This document shows, piece after piece, positions 45,401-56,736 of a stretch of 64,000 nt of DNA (its first letter is position 1; every line of letters begins with the position of its first letter). The stretch spans positions 248,001 through 312,000 of the forward strand of contig JAHRBS010000007.1 of assembly GCA_024305745.1 (NCBI GenBank), written 5' to 3'. A program made the position numbers and the translations under genes. The notes under the pieces were generated by a model. The model was not told where the DNA came from. It ran no database searches and saw only the letters and a list, made by a program, of their open reading frames with translations. The stretch is from Polyporus tsugae (Eukaryota > Basidiomycota > Agaricomycetes > Polyporales > Polyporaceae).

Positions 45401-45874
45401 GCGCCGACGACGGGCGGTAGTAGCTCCGTGCAGCTCACGAACGTCAACTTCACGTCCATTCCCGTGTCGATCATGGGCGGCGCCGTGCTTCCCCTGCGTG
45501 CGAGCGGCCAGAACACGACGACCGCCCTGCGCAAGACGGACTTCGAGCTCGTCGTCGCGCCGGAGCTCGCGGACGGCCGCGCGCACGGCTCGCTGTATCT
45601 CGACGACGGCGTGTCCGTCGCCCCGGAGTCGCACACGAGCGTGACGTTCGCATACGAGAAGGGCAGGCTCGACGTGCGGGGCTGGTACGGGCACGCGACG
45701 GGCGTGAACGTGTCGCGCGTGCGGTTCGCGAACACGAAGAGCGCGCCGACGCGCGTGACGCTCGACGGGAGGACTGTCGCTGGTGACAAGGTCGCGTTCG
45801 ACCCGAGCACTGGGGTGCTGGACGTGACGTTAGACGCCCCGTTCAGGTCGAGCTTCGTCGTTGAGTTGCATTGA
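42479..45874 (+). CDS. Secreted alpha-glucosidase, glycoside hydrolase family 31
   Basis: 898 aa from seven exons: 42479-42707, 43127-43774, 43831-43908, 43967-44071, 44123-44297, 44355-45030, 45089-45874. Signal peptide about 1-22 ([12 protein letters not shown] core). N-terminal GH31 beta-domain from exons 1-2 ([13 protein letters not shown]), then the catalytic barrel. Nucleophile Asp436 in [11 protein letters not shown] and acid/base Asp579 in [12 protein letters not shown] match the GH31 signatures; RSTFPGAG precedes the latter. A Pro/Gln-rich insert follows the nucleophile (about 453-490), as in fungal maltases. Several N-glycosylation sequons (NDT, NSS, NTT). It should release glucose from maltose and starch or glycogen oligosaccharides outside the cell. 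The first intron is 419 nt against about 50-60 for the rest. All phases close. Confidence 0.95.
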
Positions 45875-46531
45875 GCGGTGAGCGGACGCTGTCCCAAAAA
45901 TGCGATATACCATTTTGAGGGCTTCTAGGTCCACCTTTTCTGGATCTTGGGGAGTATAGTACGTTGCACGCTGCGGCCCTATACTACGTACTTAGGTTAA
46001 TCAATCGCGCATGAAACCTACCGTCACCGATTGCTCGTGTGCAGACGTGGCGGGGGGGACGCGAAGACCGGCAATCGTTGAAGGACACGACATAATAGCT
46101 CATGTGTGGCCCAATCCCACCGCCTGATAATGTTAAGTACGTTGAAGCTTGAGATGCTACTGCTCCCTCCATGGCTCTTGGCCTCCCATGAAAGGGAGCT
46201 CCTCCTCAGGCTTCTCGCATGCACCGCTAGGTAGAATAGTAGTCGACCGGAGAATAAGCATCAAGCCACAGGGAGGCAGACGCTCTCGTTCCGATCTGAA
46301 TATGCTCAGGCAAACGTGGGTATGGACCAGCCTAAGGTCACCAAATGTTCCCGCGAACTGTTCAGTGAGCTGGAACTGCGAGAAGTATCGATTCGACATG
46401 CAGGATGCAGAAACAGTCTCTCGATATGAACAACACGCATTTGAAGAAGGGGATGTCACTTTAAAGTCGACGAGTACACAACACAACAGGGAATCCATAG
46501 GTCCATATGTCCATAGGTACTTCACTCTGAC
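45875..46531. other. Convergent 3' spacer between GH31 and the Rap1-like gene
   Basis: Both flanking genes end here, so this holds two 3' UTRs. No further feature seen. Confidence 0.45.
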
Positions 46532-49500
46532 TCACTGAGGATGCCCGGGGAGAAGGCTCGCCAACGCCTTCCCCATCATGATCTTCGCTGCGCCTGGACC
46601 ATACTTGCTCTCCACACCCAGCCACTGTTTAGCGTCGTACTTCGACAGGTGCCCGATGCTTTCGACGGGCATGTTAGCATATCGTGGTTTCACCGTGCTC
46701 TCCGCATTCGCAAACGGGTCCGCATCCACCACTTCCATCGCGTCCGGTCCTCGTTGCGGACCCCGCACCAGCTCCGCCTTCTGCGTCTTCTTGATAAAGT
46801 GCGACGCCCTCGTCTTCTTCGGGGGCGAATACACCACGCCTTGCGCTGGCTCCTTCGGAAGCAGCTTGATGCGGAACGGCTTGCGCATCGAGCCGCTCGT
46901 GACGTGCGACACGCCGACGTCGACACCGATACGGTCCTCGATGTACCCAGCTGCGCCGCCACGGATGCGACTGCTCTCCGCTTGAGGCACCTCGTCCAGC
47001 CAGCTATTGTCCTGGCCAAGTACGCTCTCGACCTCTGCCGAGTCGCCCTCGTCCGCCTCCTCACTGGGTAACGGTTCGAGTTCCTCGTCCACGCCGTCCG
47101 CGTCTTCTGCTGGTGCGCCTTCCTCCGCATGCTCTGCATCCTCAGGCTCTTCCTCCTCCTCCCCCTCCTCATCCTCCCCATCAGACCTATCCTCTCCCGA
47201 TCCACCCCCCTCGCTAGGCTCCTCCTCTCCACCCCCCTCTTCATCCGACTCCAACAACATCTCCCTCAGCGTCTCGTTCGCCCGTTCGTTCGCGCTCTCC
47301 CTCATGTCCCGCAGCACCCGGTCCGTCTTCTCCATCGAGCCCGTCTGCGCACACACCGCCCTCACCGTCTCCTCCCCGAACCCGTGGTTGCGCGCCATGG
47401 CCGCGAGCGCACACTGCATGCCCAGCGCCTTGATCATCGCGCGCTCGTGGGCGGGGAGCGGCCCATACAGCGGCGCGTCTGGATCAACCGAGGGGTGCGA
47501 CAAGAGGGAGGGCTGCAAGGGAAGGGAGGGGCGCGACGGGAGGGTGTAAAGGCGCGCGAGGCCGGAGCCGGATGGCGGGGGTTGGAACATGTGGCTGAGC
47601 GCCATGTACGGGTCTTCCCCGAGAGTGTACGAGGCGAGTGCGGGGAGCGATTGGCGCGGGGCGCGTCGGCGGCGACGGACTGCGCTCGACTGATCTCGAA
47701 GTGTGAGATCGGCTTCAAGTTCGCTAGTATACCGTCGTGAATGTCCTGAACCACCCACGGCGCCAGAGCGAGGTCCGTCTGCACGCCCTTTGCCCTTGTC
47801 GACAAGCTGTGGTAGTGGTGGGTTGTGCACGACTTGCGCTGTGCGCGAAGTCGATGCGTGGGGTACAATTTCGTCCATCGTAGAGTTGGAGCTACGACGC
47901 GCCAGTGGAGAGGACTGTGGCAGAGGGACAGACTCGGGCACCGGCAAGGATTCCTCGCGCTCCTGGAATCGCGCGAGCCGTTGTCCACGTCGACCGACGT
48001 CTTCTGTGGTACCGACCGGAGACCTCCTACGAGTCGTCCTGGCGAACAACTCGCTCGCAGACGCTGGCCCCCCTCCGGTTGCCAACCTGCGCAAAAAGCT
48101 CGCCTGATCCTCGATCTTCCTGCCTACGAGGATTCGACCCTCATCCTTGCCCTTGTCCTGCTCCTGCTCCTGCGGTAGGGCTGCACTGCGACCCACAGCG
48201 AGCATCTTCTGCATACGCGCGATGTCCTCCTTCCGACTATCCTTGCTCCGACCGCCAACGCGCGGGAAGATGGACGATCCTCTCGAGGACGAGCCGCCGC
48301 GGGACTCCCGCGGCTCGAGCTGGCTGAACGGATGAGGCAGCGGCTGTTCGACCTTCACTTCTTCGCTCCCTTCCTCTTCCCGGTCTTCTTGCACGAGCGT
48401 CCGCGGGGAGGACGCCTCGTCCGCAGCTGGTTCGCGCACGGACCCCACGGCCGGGACGCTATTCGCAGGACGCCGTTCGACGGTCCGGATCGTCTTTACG
48501 CTGAGGATGTGCTCCGTCGTCACCACCCGTCCCTCGCCCAGGCTGGTAACAGCCTCGCGCGCCTTGCCCTTGTCTCGCGCACTGAGCGCGGGGGTGGTTG
48601 GCGCGGCCACCACCTCTTCCTTGGCCTTTCCCTTTCCCTTGGCCTGACCTCGCACAGGCGGCCACGGCAGAGGTGTCGCGTCCACCTCCTCTTCCGCTCC
48701 CTGTCCCTCTTCTTCGCTCGCCTCCTGAACCTCCGCATCCTCAAAACCACCAAAGTCCACACCTGACTGTCGTGGTCGTTTGGGACTCCCCCGAGTCCTC
48801 CCCCGCGCGTCTGAGAAGGCCGTGTTCCACGCGCCCTCGTCCAAGCGAGGAGGCTCGCGCTGCCTCTTCTGCGGAGAGCCGCCGCCGCCCTCGTCGTCCT
48901 TGTCTTCGGGCTGCACCTTGCGCGCGACGTGCCGCGCAGTGGGCGAGTTCTGTGCCGTCCCGACCGCAGACGTCGACGGGGTCCCGAAGAACTCTTCCTC
49001 CTCATGACCCTTCCGCAGGATACGCTTAGCGTGCTTCCGCGCCGGGGCGGGCTCGTGCCCGTGCTTGCGCTGGTGACGCGCGTTCGCGTCCTCGGCGGGC
49101 GACAGTTCAGGCGTGTCGGGCTGCACGTCGATGTCGCGCTCGATCCGTGTGTTCTGCGTGCGAGCGGGCGGCGACGCGCCGGACGGCGGAGTCGTCGAGA
49201 GATGGGGATCGCCCTCGTCATCGTCGGCCATCGGGATGTTGTGGAAGTCGTCGAACGGGTTCTCCTCGCCGTTGTCGTCCCGAACATGGAGCTGTGGGTC
49301 TCTGGATGGACGGGGGAAGGTCAGTATCAGTATGCCGCATATAGCGACCCAACGGCGCGACACCGGACACCACGTACCCCGCCTCCACGACCGTCTCGTC
49401 GCCATCCATGGCTACGTCCGCATCCGCGTCTGCATCGTCACCCGGAGCCTCGTCCATGTCCTGCCCATCCGGGAACAGATTGTCGGAGAGCATGAGCTCT

Positions 49501-51314
49501 GTCTCTTCCTGCTCGCGATCTGACTCTGGTTCCAATCCATCTTGTTCGTCCGCCTCCAGCACCGTGTGTGGCGAGTCGAAGATCTCCCCACAGTAGTCTT
49601 CAGAACCGACGGGACCCTCGTCGTCCTCGTCCTCGTCCTCCTCTTCGTCTTCTTCTAACTCGTCCTCGTCCTGTTCCGCCCCTCCCTCACCTCCCTCTTC
49701 GTCCTGATCCCCATCTCCGACCACTACTTGCTCCTCGTCATCCCGCGGACCCTCACTTCCCTGCTCGTCAAGAACTCCTACGACGTCTGGCTCGTCAGAC
49801 AGCTCGATGACCGCCGGCTCCTTCCTCGACGGGCCCGCCACGGGCTGCTCGACACGCGTCTTCTTCCTTGGCGGCGCCTCCCCACCCTCGTCACCGCCAC
49901 TCGCCCGCTTCCGTTTCTCCTTCTCCTTCTCCTTCTCCTTCTCCTTCTCTTGCTCTTTCTCCTTCTCCCTAGCCCGCGCGCTCCTCTCCTTCTCCCGCTT
50001 CGCGTGCATCCGGGACTGCGAAAGCGAGTACCGCGTCGTCCCATCGACCGTCCGCGGGCGGGGCACGTCCGACTGTGCGCCGTCGTCCTCGCCTGCGTGT
50101 ATGCGCTGGATCCGCCGGTCGAAGTAGTCCTGGTTCTTTCGGTAGCGCTCGTGCCAGGACTGCCATGTGTGCCGCTCGCCCCAGGGTTCCTGTTCGTTTT
50201 GTTGGTCAGCCTGTATGTTAACGAGAGAGATAGGAAGAAGGTAAAAAAAAAAAAAAAAAAAGGATGGACAGTCTCATAACCGAACGGTTGATACTCCACC
50301 CCGACTCAGATAGTGGAGAGAAGGTCTGAATGTTCTGTTCTGTACGGCCTGGTGAGTCTGAGAGCAGTGGAGGTCGTCTGGCGCAACGGAATCGAGATGC
50401 GTCGTGTCCGTGCTCCTCATTCGAGCGACGGCTTCATCGGCAACTGGACCGAATCTCATGAAGCACTCTCAATCAAGGGGCCGGCCTATGGGACGAATTC
50501 CCGCGCATATATCCACTACGACACAGCAGACTTACGCTGCTCATGTAGAAGTCCGGTGGACCAGCAGGGGGGGATGGGATTGCCGATACTTATCAGAGGC
50601 AGAGGATGCACGGTGCGAGTCTTCTAGTGTGTCTGCGAGGACTTTCGCTCTGTGCCGACATACCGAGCAAACTAGCACATTCAAGGATATGGGGGGGATG
50701 GATCGGAACACGAAGCGAAAGCGAAGCGCACTCACATCTGCAATAGTCTCGTACAAATTCTTGCCCTGACGCCCTCGATGAGACACCGAATTAATGGCGA
50801 GGTACTCGGCGAGGTTATCGTCGTCCTCCATCGTGTATGGCACGCGCTCCCGCTTCTCCGATGGCGGCGACTGTGGGGGCGGGGGTGGGGCAGGCGATGT
50901 TGACGCGCCGCTGCCCTCGGATTTGGCCTTCCCTTTCGTCGCGGCATTGCGGATGTTCTTCGCGATGCGTCTGTCGAAGTACTCCCTGTTATTGCGATAG
51001 CGCTCGCGCCAGGACTGCCAGGTGTGACGCTTGTGCCACGGCCACTTCCTCTCAGCCTGAAGGGGGTAAGAGGAATCGCGATGAGACAAGACATGTGGAG
51101 GGGTGAGGGGGGCAGAGAGACGTACGTTCTCGACCAGCCGCTGGTAGAGCTTGTTGCCTGTGCGTCCTGCGAGCTCGGGGTTGTACTTGGCCATGTATTG
51201 CACGAGAAAGTCATCTTCTTCACTGGTGAATTCGTTGCGACTGTGGAGGATGAATATATGCGGTCAGATGGGGTAGGACGGTACTCACTAGCCAGCTGAG
51301 GATCGAGCTGGCAT
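46532..51314 (-). CDS. Rap1-like telomere-binding protein with two Myb domains
   Basis: 1,354 aa from five exons: 51289-51314, 51126-51240, 50736-51056, 49378-50210, 46532-49301. Two Rap1-type Myb repeats open the protein: residues 10-78 (FTSEEDDFLVQYM, GRTGNKLYQRL, RHTWQSWRERY, FDRRI) and about 120-188 (YTMEDDDNLAEYL, GRQGKNLYE, RHTWQSWHERY, FDRRI). No BRCT domain precedes them. Next come a basic Glu/Lys repeat (EKEKEKEKEK, about 225-245) and very acidic, probably disordered tracts. A helical segment near 46532+800 to +900 (LGMQCALAAMARNHGF, VLRDMRESANE) may be the Rap1 C-terminal interaction domain. Rap1 proteins cap telomeres and, in some fungi, act as transcription regulators; function inferred from the Myb pair. 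Start at 51314 gives MPARSSAGYRNEF after splicing. The third intron is 525 nt. Confidence 0.82.
50243..50261. repeat. A19 homopolymer inside a Rap1-like gene intron
   Basis: Nineteen A on the plus strand, i.e. T19 in the transcript, about 33 bases upstream of the acceptor of exon 4. Acts as, or extends, the pyrimidine tract. Confidence 0.85.
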
Positions 51315-54300
51315 GATTGCTCCCTGAGGTATTTGGCGCTCGGAGTCAGAGGGGAATGGAGGGTTATGGGGAGCCGGAGCTCGAGGGATCGTATTCTAAG
51401 TGGATTAGCGGGGGATGAGAAGACGAGAAGCCGACGACGTAGTGGTGGGACTGAGAAGACGGCGCTTGAAGTGTACGGTCGTATGTGACGCAGCGCGTCT
51501 TGTCACGGTCACGCGTCGCGAGTTACTGTTCGTGGTGCATGCTCCCTCAGCTCAGATCGTCAAAGTTGGGCAAGTTGGACTCGGACTGAACTCACCGCCG
51601 CTCGCTGTCCGATTCGACCGCTTGGCTTGACTTCGCACTTGCTGGGTTCTTTTGACTGCCCTGTCTGATCCCGTCTCCCTTCCCGACCGCACCGCTAGCG
51701 CTTTTCACTGACGATCACAGACCATGGCCACGACCCGCGATCGGAAGCCCGCCAGTCGTCGTCTCCATTCGCCCTTCTGCCTCGATCCAGCCTTTTCCCT
51801 CGCCGCCACAGTAGCTTCTTTCACCCCCCGTCTGTCCCCTGTCGCCGCCATCTCACGATGCAATCACTCTGCCGACCGTTCAGTAAGCACCACACGCCCA
51901 CTGCCATGTTCGCAACCGCTTGCAATATCTAATCTGCAGCTTCACAGTGCTGCCGTCCACGCTCCTTCCACACTACGTTGTCCCCAACCCGAGTATGCTA
52001 TTACCCGCCTCCCTCTGCGCTTCATCTACCGCACCGTTCCGTCTACACCCAACCTCGCCTCGTTTGTTCGCATTCATGCCTTCCCGATCGGCGCACTCCT
52101 TGCACTCTATGTTACCCCCAAACCGCACCGTCAGCACCCGCCGACGTCCGATATAACGTGAGGTAGGTACGTACCAGCTACCTTCACACCCCTCCGCGTC
52201 GCCATGCTGAGCCCTGACCGTGACCGTCCACAAACAACGAGAAGGGCGGCACTCTAGCGAGGGCGCGGCAACGTACATGGACGGAGTGCCGACGAGATCG
52301 GGGCGGGCAACGGGGCAGGAGTGTTCATCCCCTCTCTCCCTGCTGCCCTCCCCTTTTTATCCCTTCTCCCCTCCGGGCAGACCGCCCCATCCGCTTGCAA
52401 ACCCCACGCACGGACCACGGAGAATGAGGCTGCCCGCGCCAAGCCTCCAGCGCGCTGCCTCGTTCCGCATCGGGTCGCTCAAGCGAGCTTCTCCATCTCC
52501 CAGGTGCCCCGCCCGTCCATGCATGCGAACCTCGCCGTCCCCCTGAAACGGCCTCTTACGCTAGGCGGAATGGCCTCGACACTCAACGCGACACCCCGCC
52601 TTCGGATCTTGCGGCACGGCCCCGTCCATGGCACGCTCAAACGTCGGGAAGGCAGCGGTCGGGCTCCGCATCTGCCAGGCAAGTACATGCCGTGTTTCAT
52701 GAGGTCGTGCGCATTCTGACGTCGAGACTCGATCGTTTTCTCGTGCAATGAGAGCAATGCGTGGCCGTCGGGGGTGCGCGAATTCGCCGACGGACGATTT
52801 CTCGGCCGCGCGCATCTCCGCCGCCATGTCTCAACTCCCGCCCCTTCCAACCAGCCTGCAAGTCTACTGGCGCACGCCCGAGACATTCGCCCTCACAGCG
52901 CGAGCTACAGCATAACCGACCGAGACGTCTTCCAGAATTTTGGTAAGTCGTCCCGGATAGGCTGTGCGTGTGCTTGTGCGACGTCGGAGGACCACGCGCA
53001 GCTCGGAACGCGTAATTGGATGTCGGCACGAGCGGGAACGAGCGGGCGGGAGAACGAAGCATGGTCATGACTCCTTTTGTAGGCGTCGTTTATCTCATAA
53101 ATCAAGTGTCATACCTCGCTGCACATCCATGCACCGTCCGAGCTCGATTTTGCAGTGGTTGGAGGGGGTCGAGAAATTTGCGATTTCATGGTCGTTGAGA
53201 GCGTGCGGCCTTTCCCGCGCCGGGTTCGCGTCCGAGCCCGATGCACACTGTTTCTGCGTGTTTAGGACGTCGAATACGACGCGTTTGATGCGTCTGCGCC
53301 GCCTCCAGATGAGGTTTGGAATTCGGTGATTCAGCTGATTTCGTCGGGGGACGGGGGCAGACGGCGCACACCCTCTTTCGTACTCACGGGTCCTCCGACA
53401 GTCACTGCGACCGTCGTCGCCCCATATTGAGCGAGGACAGGTGTCACTTCCATATTTAGCAATGGGCATGGTCGCGCTCGAAAAGCGTGATCTCGAGGTT
53501 CCCGCATATCCATGATCCCTGAGGACAATCCCAGGGAGTGTAAGGCGTTCCCTGCCGAGCGCCCTTTGGGTCCCGAACAAGCTCGCTGGCGCTCGCATGC
53601 TGTCAAAAAGACCACAAGCTGCCACCTCACTCTTTCCTTTGTACCACCTCATTCCCATCCTCTGCGGAGTAGCTGCCCACAACGGGGACTAGAGGGGCTG
53701 CCGCGCGAATATGCAAGGGGGGACGCCTCCGAGCTTATATCGTTAGGGTGGCTTAGGGCTGCAGCGTTTACACGCGGCGGAGGAACCCCCTTGTGTACGC
53801 TGGTTGCGGCGTTGGGGTTCCGTCCCATCCTCAGGGTTTGCTGTGGTACCAGTGGGCGGGTTGGAGTTGTGCGTGCGTTGGTTGTGATGCCGCATATTCT
53901 GCCCGTCTGCACCCCATTCTGGTAAATTCCCCTCTCTCAATGTGTCGTATCGTGCCTCACCTTCGTCTTTCAGCTCCCTTCCAACCGATGCCTTCCAACA
54001 GCTCCCTCTCACGTGTCAGCCGTCGCGCTCTCTACACGTCGCTCACTGGTGAGTACCAGCGTTATCCCATGAGCACGCCCTCATCGTTCCCACAGGTTCC
54101 CAAGATTTCCCCCGCCCGCTCATTCGGCATCGCAAGTGGTTCCTTCTCCTTAGGTATGTGCTCCCTCTAATCGCCTACATTTCGCTCTGCTTATCTAGCT
54201 TTACACATGCACTTATCCAGTGTTCAAGACTTAGGGTTCCCCTTGCAACCGTCGCAACTTATGCCATGTGGATGTCATGCGTCCCCGTCCCAGCGGGTGA

Positions 54301-56090
54301 GTTCCTCCACGTTCCCGCTGCAGATTGTGCACCACTGCTGACGGTCCTTTGCCAAACATCTCTCTCCCTAGCCCCCCACTATGTAGTCATCGCAGTAGTA
54401 GTAGTACCTTTGCCTCTGCTCGCAGTCATGTACGTTCCTGAAAGATCATGTGCAGCTGTTTCGTGGCGCCTTCTGCAGGGGCTCCACGGGAGGGCTGAGA
54501 CACGCTTTGAAGGAGCTTGTAGCGTACAATTGTTACAATGAAGTCTCTGTACCTGCCGTCAAACTTGTGCAGGACCGTGGATGTTTGCTCCTCACAGACG
54601 GTCCTAAAAAGCAGGACTCGTTAGTTGTCCACATGCTTGCCGGAGCTGGCCTGCGAACAGGGATGCGCACCATCTCATATATGACCACAAGCACATCTAC
54701 CTCCTCTCCGTCCACCGTCTTCACTGTAGGGTTCGCACGAGCCAAAACTTGGGTAGGAGCTTCATCGACCCCCAGTTCAAAGCGCGGTAGGTGTTCTAGG
54801 CCATGGATCGAGGGGGTGAAAGCGAGGAAGACTCCAGGTAAAAGAGGCATAGCATCCACGGCTGGCGTATCCCGAGCAAGCAGCGCGACCGTCGCCTGGC
54901 AGCACCAACAGGCGAATGCTTTGCTCTTGAAAGGGGGAGGGTCTAGAACAGCGAGGTCGAGCAGGAGACCTAGGTGATTTGGCACGGACATCTGCAACTT
55001 CAGTGGCTTGAGATGGCTGGTACACTGGGAGCCACGAGGCTTTGCACGCCAAATACAATGGGTGAATGATATGGAAGTCCCGCAGTGTGAAAGACATACA
55101 TTCGGGCACTTGCAAGGCGGCCGCGGAGAAGGGAAACATTATGAGTCAGCCACATGGATATAAGCCCAGACCATCACTTACGATGCTCAGTATAAGTCCT
55201 ATGTTTTCTTTATGGGTCCTTGGTCCTCCCACCATGATCATGTGGGTGTGCTTTCATCCGGCTATACTGCAGCATGGTAGCTCATCGCGAATTCAATACT
55301 TGGAAGGGGCCGCGGCACGAACAAGGGGAGGTACATGAGGGTCCTCGGCCATAAAGGAGTGCGGTAGGGTATAGGGGTAGGTGTCTGGGAAAGGCGGGGC
55401 AGTTGGCTGGAGAAGAGGGACCCTAACGGCGCTGACGGCTTGGCTGTTGCATCGTATTAAAGGCAAAGTGAGAGGTGGATTAGCGTTGCAAAGCCGCAAT
55501 TAAGTCCTAAACCCGCCAAGTTTTTTGCTACGCATGCCGACTACCCTGGGACGTGCAGTCATCAATTGGGCAGTACGGCCACGAGAGCGCAGCTGGCATT
55601 CTGGGGTTTCCCTCAGTGGGATATATAGCACTACATTTCGCTCCATTATGAATTAGTTGGTATAGCAGCCCAAGGTGCGAACTTGACGTACAGTGGAGGA
55701 GGCACAGCTGACTCGGCGTATGAGTCCGAGTCACAATACACTGATGGCGAATCTTTCTGTGGATTACTCACAGCTCACAGCTCAGGCCTCAGGCCTGGCC
55801 TCATCAGTGAAACACGTTGTCTGTGAGCTACTGTACCTGCTGCTGTGACACGGAAGACCATCGTGAGGGTCGGTGCCAGCATGGGCGCCTCTGAGTGGTT
55901 GCAATGGCGGGATCTGCCGCCGCCAGCCACAAGCACGTGGTACGGCAAACGCGGAGCGGAGTCCAAAGCGCATCTTTGACTGTAACTTCCTCCTATGCGG
56001 TGATAGCCTGCAGATCACCCTCGTGCGGTCTTTCCTAGATATTGACCTCAGTGGATCACATTGGCGCATTTGCCCCACATTGGTGCATTT
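51315..56090. other. 4.8 kb without a supported gene
   Basis: Divergent from the Rap1-like gene, a frame starting at ATG 51724 (acagaccATGg) could be a short first exon with a donor at 51879 (TCA/GTAAGC), but I cannot follow it. Candidate exons near 52830-52945 (ending FQNFG/gtaagt) and 53990-54050 have good splice sites but no partners. A minus-strand frame at 54533-54997 is listed separately. Near 55768-55802 there is a short run of ctcacag and ctcaggc repeats. No tRNA or telomeric repeat seen. An uncharacterised multi-exon gene may be hidden here. Confidence 0.4.
54533..54997 (-). other. Possible coding relic, 154-codon frame
   Basis: Minus-strand frame with protein-like composition (DPPPFKSKAFACWCC, VDGEEVDVLVVIYEMVRIP) but no domain I recognise. 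A second minus-strand frame just upstream (to 55139, with SFTLRDFHIIHPLYLACKAS) could belong to the same ancestral gene in another frame or exon. Probably a remnant or an unrecognised gene; low confidence. Confidence 0.25.
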
Positions 56091-56418
56091 TGTTAAGCGC
56101 AGCACTGCCAAGTGCTGGCAGCCAACATAGCCGCTAGGCTGTGACACTGCCATAGCGCCAGTTGTCACACATACCAGATTACTCATAGCCTCGTCTATGA
56201 TAATCACGCACAGCTCAACTGTGCACCGTGTATGCTACTGTACAGTTCTTATGTAATCTAGTAGTATATATACGGGCTCCCCAGAGCCCCCAATATAGAG
56301 AGTTCTTTACACCCTACCACCATCATCACTTAACAAGCCTCAACAACCCCTCCAGGTGAGTATGCGGAGCTTCCGCTAGAGTTGCTGCCCGGTGTGGGCT
56401 TTGCCCCCGGGTTCAACA
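56091..56418 (+). repeat. 5' LTR (328 bp)
   Basis: Starts TGTTAAGCGC and ends GGGTTCAACA. Contains a TATATATA box at 56265-56272, followed by the conserved ccaatatagagagttcttt region where R would begin. Direct repeat of 62123-62449. Confidence 0.94.
56265..56272 (+). promoter_or_regulatory. LTR TATA box
   Basis: TATATATA in the LTR, intact in both LTRs; expected core promoter of the element. Confidence 0.5.
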
Positions 56419-56432
56419 GGTTATGAGCCCTG
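56419..56432 (+). promoter_or_regulatory. Primer-binding site for a half tRNA-iMet
   Basis: GGTTATGAGCCCTG begins directly after the 5' LTR. It is complementary to the anticodon stem-loop region of initiator tRNA-Met (CAGGGCTCATAACC in yeast), not to the tRNA 3' end. This is the primer type described for Drosophila copia and yeast Ty5, which use a cleaved tRNA half. Confidence 0.8.
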
Positions 56433-56736
56433 GTGATGCCCAGGTACTGCGCCGCTCATTGCTGGCTGCGACCTGTGAGGCTCCCAGCTCGCCTGGAATC
56501 CCTTCGTCGCCGTTATGGCAGACGACCTGTTGGATGGATGTGGCGTGATTATCCGCTGCCTGCCATCCACAGCAGTGGAGCTGGATGTGGCGCGCCTTCG
56601 AGGTCGCTGCCTGCCCTCCACCAAATAGAGGGGGAACCTATGCCAGCGCGTTTTTCCATGACCGCTGCCCTAAAAAGTCTTTGTGGATGTTGACTGACAC
56701 GTCTTCTTCCCTCCAGACTTTAACCCCTCTTGCACG

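Noticed and set aside
47007..47740. Ser-rich and Leu-rich plus-strand frames over the Rap1-like gene
   Set aside because: Antisense of acidic Glu/Asp tracts, which read as Ser/Pro/Leu in the opposite strand.
46532..51314. Telomeric repeats near the Rap1-like gene suggesting a chromosome end
   Set aside because: No TTAGGG-type arrays seen on either strand in the window.
52220..53682. Several overlapping frames of 90-195 codons on both strands
   Set aside because: No consistent splice chain, no motif; kept only as a note under the gene-poor stretch.
54450..54977. 175-codon plus-strand frame as a gene
   Set aside because: Composition is less protein-like than the opposite strand (Arg/Ser-rich end typical of antisense); no domain or splice support.
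56091..56418. 5' LTR as a solo-LTR or independent element
   Set aside because: A matching 3' LTR with the same orientation and an intervening gag-pol show it is part of one element.
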